A stretch of DNA of 24,399 bases from a virus. The DNA is taken from positions 1-24,399 of the IMG/VR virus record IMGVR_UViG_3300006751_000130, one strand, 5' to 3'. Below are positions 22,443 through 24,399 of the stretch, piece after piece (the stretch's first letter is position 1; each line of letters opens with the position of its first letter). The notes under the pieces are model-generated. The model ran no database searches, had not been told where the DNA came from, and was given only the letters and a program-made list of their open reading frames with translations. A program made the translations under genes and the position numbers.

Positions 22443-22456
22443 GGAGGCTGACAATG
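22443..22456 (+). promoter_or_regulatory. ribosome-binding site fused to the repeated octamer
   Basis: GGAGG followed by CTGACAAT (22448-22455), whose final AT is part of the start ATG at 22454. It is the second such fusion in the window. Confidence 0.7.
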
Positions 22457-22918
22457 GGCAGCAGTAAATCTGATATCGTAGTTATCAACCGTCGGCGACA
22501 TGCGCGTGGTACGCGCCATGCCGTAAACGGACGAGTATACGCAGTCAATGAAGTTACTGGTGCCCTCCATCTCACCGACGGTGAGATTGTCAGCGCCACC
22601 GCTGGCTGCTGCCAAGAAGACGCAGAGCGCCTTCTACAAGGCAGCAACTACAGGCTTCAGGTCGAAAGACCTGAACCGCCCGCACCAGCGGCGCGTTCAC
22701 AGGCTCAACCAGAGGTCGCACCCGTTGATCTCGAATCTGTGAGCGCCGCCGCCCCCCTTGATGTGCTGGATCAATCTGTAAGTAAGATCACAGCCGCTTT
22801 GAAAACAGGTGAGTATGACAACCACCTGTCCACTTTACTTGACGCTGAAAACGGTGGTAAAACCCGTAAGTCAGCAGTTTTAGCCATTCAAGAACGCATA
22901 ACCTTACTGGAGGACTGA
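22454..22918 (+). CDS. hypothetical head-region protein
   Basis: 154 residues with a strong GGGAGG site. The N-terminal ~75 residues are compact (VINRRRHARGTRHAVNGRVYAV..., GEIVSATAGCCQEDAERLLQG), then a Pro/Ala linker and a helical C-terminal segment (LSTLLDAENGGKTRKSAVLA). The tail (LLxAExxGKxRKxxxxxI) resembles the C-terminal motif in various hypothetical phage proteins encoded just after the capsid gene; I cannot name a family. A head-completion role is possible by position. Confidence 0.75.
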   Translation: MGSSKSDIVVINRRRHARGTRHAVNGRVYAVNEVTGALHLTDGEIVSATAGCCQEDAERLLQGSNYRLQVERPEPPAPAARSQAQPEVAPVDLESVSAAAPLDVLDQSVSKITAALKTGEYDNHLSTLLDAENGGKTRKSAVLAIQERITLLED

Positions 22919-22922
22919 AAAT

Positions 22923-23279
22923 ATGTCAACTGTCGTAGCCCTAACCGCACAAGAAAAGCGAATGATTCGCGATTACCTACCCGCACTTTCCGATAGGCCA
23001 GTAGGCTTCGACCTAGCAGCAAAGCTGACTAGCCTCATTGCTTCAAATAACCAGCGTGTCGCTGGACAGGCGACTATTGCTATTGCTACTGATTCTATCA
23101 CAGTGGCTCTCGGAGCAGATTTCGCTAACGGGATCGCCGTTGCAACAATGAATGCTGTAGACGCCACGGCGACTCACATCCAATATGCGACAGTAGATTC
23201 ATCTGGTGTTTTGACAGTGGGAGCTATAGCTAGCGCCGCTGGTAATGTAGTAGTAAACTACATTGTAATCGGAGTCTAA
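22923..23279 (+). CDS. small Ala/Val-rich virion-type protein
   Basis: 118 residues, with GGAGG at about 22909-22913 before ATG 22923. A short helical N terminus (LTAQEKRMIRDYLPALSDRP) is followed by alternating Ala, Val, Thr and Gly that should form beta strands. Size and position after the capsid gene suit a capsid decoration or connector protein, but no family motif is visible. Confidence 0.7.
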   Translation: MSTVVALTAQEKRMIRDYLPALSDRPVGFDLAAKLTSLIASNNQRVAGQATIAIATDSITVALGADFANGIAVATMNAVDATATHIQYATVDSSGVLTVGAIASAAGNVVVNYIVIGV

Positions 23280-23281
23280 GA

Positions 23282-23785
23282 ATGAGCGGCATACCAACAT
23301 CGGTGGCCGCAACCGCGCAGACTCCCCGTGGTCTGCGCGTTATGCAAGTGCGAGGGATGAATACCCTCGACACTCCCTTTGATGCTCACGCAGATTATAC
23401 CGCAATCGACATCGTCGCTACGGCAGGCGCTTCTAGCTATTCTGAGCCTATCCCAGTGCAGGGATATGACAGGATACTATTGCTCATTGACTTCACAGCA
23501 GGCGCAGACACAGGCGTGGAGTTGAATATAGCCATTCAGTCTTCGTGGAGTAAGGCAACCGCAGGTGCTAACTGGTACGAGCGTGCTTGCAGTTTTGAAG
23601 TGCTGACAGGCACAGCGACAGCGTTGGACAAATCCAACGAACTCACTTGGTCATCAGGCGATGCGAAACTTGCAGTTCAGATTGAATGCGCGGGACATTT
23701 CATGCGCCTGAAGCCTTACCTCTCCACTGCCTCTGTAGGTTCGAGAGTAACTATCAAGGCAATCAGGCAGATGACCTCGACATAG
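23282..23785 (+). CDS. hypothetical beta-rich virion-type protein
   Basis: 167 residues, starting 2 bases after the previous stop. The body reads as a beta-sandwich (SYSEPIPVQGYDRILLLIDF, TGVELNIAIQSSW, HFMRLKPYLST, SRVTIKAIRQM), a pattern seen in head-decoration, fibre or neck proteins. It has two Cys. No specific family recognised. Confidence 0.72.
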   Translation: MSGIPTSVAATAQTPRGLRVMQVRGMNTLDTPFDAHADYTAIDIVATAGASSYSEPIPVQGYDRILLLIDFTAGADTGVELNIAIQSSWSKATAGANWYERACSFEVLTGTATALDKSNELTWSSGDAKLAVQIECAGHFMRLKPYLSTASVGSRVTIKAIRQMTST

Positions 23786-23794
23786 GGGGTACCA

Positions 23795-24399
23795 GTGGCA
23801 ACTGTGCAGATCACAGGTACTATCCAAGATGCTACAGGTACAGGGGTTTCAGATGCGTTAGTCCGTTTAGAGCCAGCACCTGCTAGTGTGCAGTCGGCTG
23901 AAGCTATCGGCGGCGTCGGGCTGATCCTAGACCCTGTCGAGCTAGTGACTGATGTCGCAGGTGCGTTTAGCGCAACAGCTATTCAAGGGTTCCGTTATCG
24001 ACTGACAATCCCATCTATTGGCTTTGATCGTGACTTTGTAGCACCTGCCGTTGCCACTGTTCGATTTGACCTCTTAGGTCTAATACCATCAATAGAAAGT
24101 GTGCCAAACGCAGAAGACGCTTCTGCTGTAACAAATGTTTTCTTACTGGTAAAGGCTTTCCCGATAGCCACAGTAATGGAGAGGTATGCAGAAATAGAGG
24201 TTGATAGGTCTGCCACACAGTCAGGCCCGTGGACGACAGTCAAAACGATCAGCCTACTGGCAGGGCATCAGTTCTATGAGTATACCGACACGCCAACTGA
24301 CAATAATGTTTACTATCGAGTGCGGTACACAGAGGCGGCGCTAGGCGACGCGAGTGCATACTCAGCGGTATTGTCAGCTAGTCATGAAGAAGAAGAAGC
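23795..24399 (+). CDS. Ig-like / fibronectin-like virion protein, 3'-truncated by the window edge
   Basis: The frame is open from GTG 23795, behind AGGGGG (23784-23789 region), to the last base, giving 201 residues so far. The N-terminal part (ATVQITGTIQDATGTGVSDA, then VTDVAGAFSATAIQGFRYRL) looks like a carboxypeptidase-regulatory-like beta-sandwich; the second part (YAEIEVDRSATQSGPWTTV, YEYTDTPTDNNVYYRVRY) looks like a fibronectin type III domain. Such domains are common in phage tail, fibre and decoration proteins. The last codons are a Glu run. Octamers lie at 24002, 24297 and 24370. Confidence 0.75.
   Translation, partial: MATVQITGTIQDATGTGVSDALVRLEPAPASVQSAEAIGGVGLILDPVELVTDVAGAFSATAIQGFRYRLTIPSIGFDRDFVAPAVATVRFDLLGLIPSIESVPNAEDASAVTNVFLLVKAFPIATVMERYAEIEVDRSATQSGPWTTVKTISLLAGHQFYEYTDTPTDNNVYYRVRYTEAALGDASAYSAVLSASHEEEE

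Larger units (their letters stand above)
1208..24377. repeat. dispersed octamer family CTGACAAT / ATTGTCAG (about 39 exact copies)
   Basis: First bases of CTGACAAT on the + strand: 1208, 1619, 2866, 4423, 4640, 6455, 7174, 8542, 9272, 9398, 9955, 11371, 12940, 13576, 15408, 19618, 20757, 20826, 22448, 24002, 24297. First bases of ATTGTCAG: 2997, 5069, 6633, 7580, 8319, 9629, 11192, 14912, 16736, 16784, 17162, 17852, 18103, 19044, 19395, 19791, 22586, 24370. Counted by eye, so one or two may be missed. For a window this size about 0.75 copies are expected with equal base use. Flanks are not strongly conserved, though GG often precedes ATTGTCAG. Neighbouring spacing runs from 48 bases to 1.6 kb. 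Confidence 0.9.

Noticed and set aside
1208-24377. The octamer as a set of promoters because CTGACA resembles TTGACA
   Set aside because: It occurs in both orientations within coding sequence, at no fixed distance from gene starts and without partner -10 boxes.
1208-24377. The octamer as a simple result of a favoured dipeptide
   Set aside because: It is read in four frame contexts giving different residues, and two copies are in start regions.
1208-24377. CRISPR array or tandem repeat
   Set aside because: Copies are 8 bases, irregularly spaced and in both orientations; no repeat-spacer structure is present.
1-24399. tRNA or rRNA genes
   Set aside because: No cloverleaf-type or rRNA-like stretch was seen; non-coding space totals only a few hundred bases.

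Overview
The window is part of the virion-structure region of a tailed double-stranded DNA bacteriophage (Caudoviricetes) or a closely related prophage. All 21 genes read left to right, are packed with 0-30 base gaps or short start/stop overlaps, and have good Shine-Dalgarno sites. The recognisable set (portal, MuF-like minor head protein, prohead protease, acidic scaffold-like protein, HK97-type major capsid protein) is a phage head-morphogenesis module. The host cannot be read from this sequence beyond being bacterial. The first and last genes are cut by the window edges.

Layout. (1) 1-2463: two His-rich, Cys-free repeat proteins that share a YAPHxxxHY module. (2) 2487-6693: a small protein, the portal, three small proteins (one a membrane/coiled-coil protein) and the MuF-like protein. 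(3) 6696-17951: two very large genes, probably virion proteins delivered with the DNA. One is an 850-residue protein joining an inorganic-pyrophosphatase-like domain to what reads as a sigma-70-like region. The other is a 2779-residue protein with an HEMAH metallopeptidase motif and a split SNF2/SF2 helicase. (4) 17945-18845: three small overlapping genes, two with Cys pairs. (5) 18846-18962: the only sizeable non-coding gap, with a strong intrinsic terminator. (6) 18963-24399: protease, scaffold, major capsid protein, then small virion-type proteins and a truncated gene with beta-sandwich/fibronectin-like sequence.

How it fits together: the portal, MuF protein, scaffold, protease and capsid protein would build and mature the prohead. 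The large multidomain proteins are in the place where MuF-linked 'polyvalent' cargo proteins are encoded and plausibly act on host transcription, DNA or proteins just after injection.

The most unusual signal is not a gene. The octamer CTGACAAT / ATTGTCAG occurs about 39 times (less than one expected by chance), on both strands, in four different reading-frame contexts and also in two ribosome-binding-site/start-codon junctions. It is absent from the major capsid gene. This points to selection on the DNA word itself, and its function is unknown.
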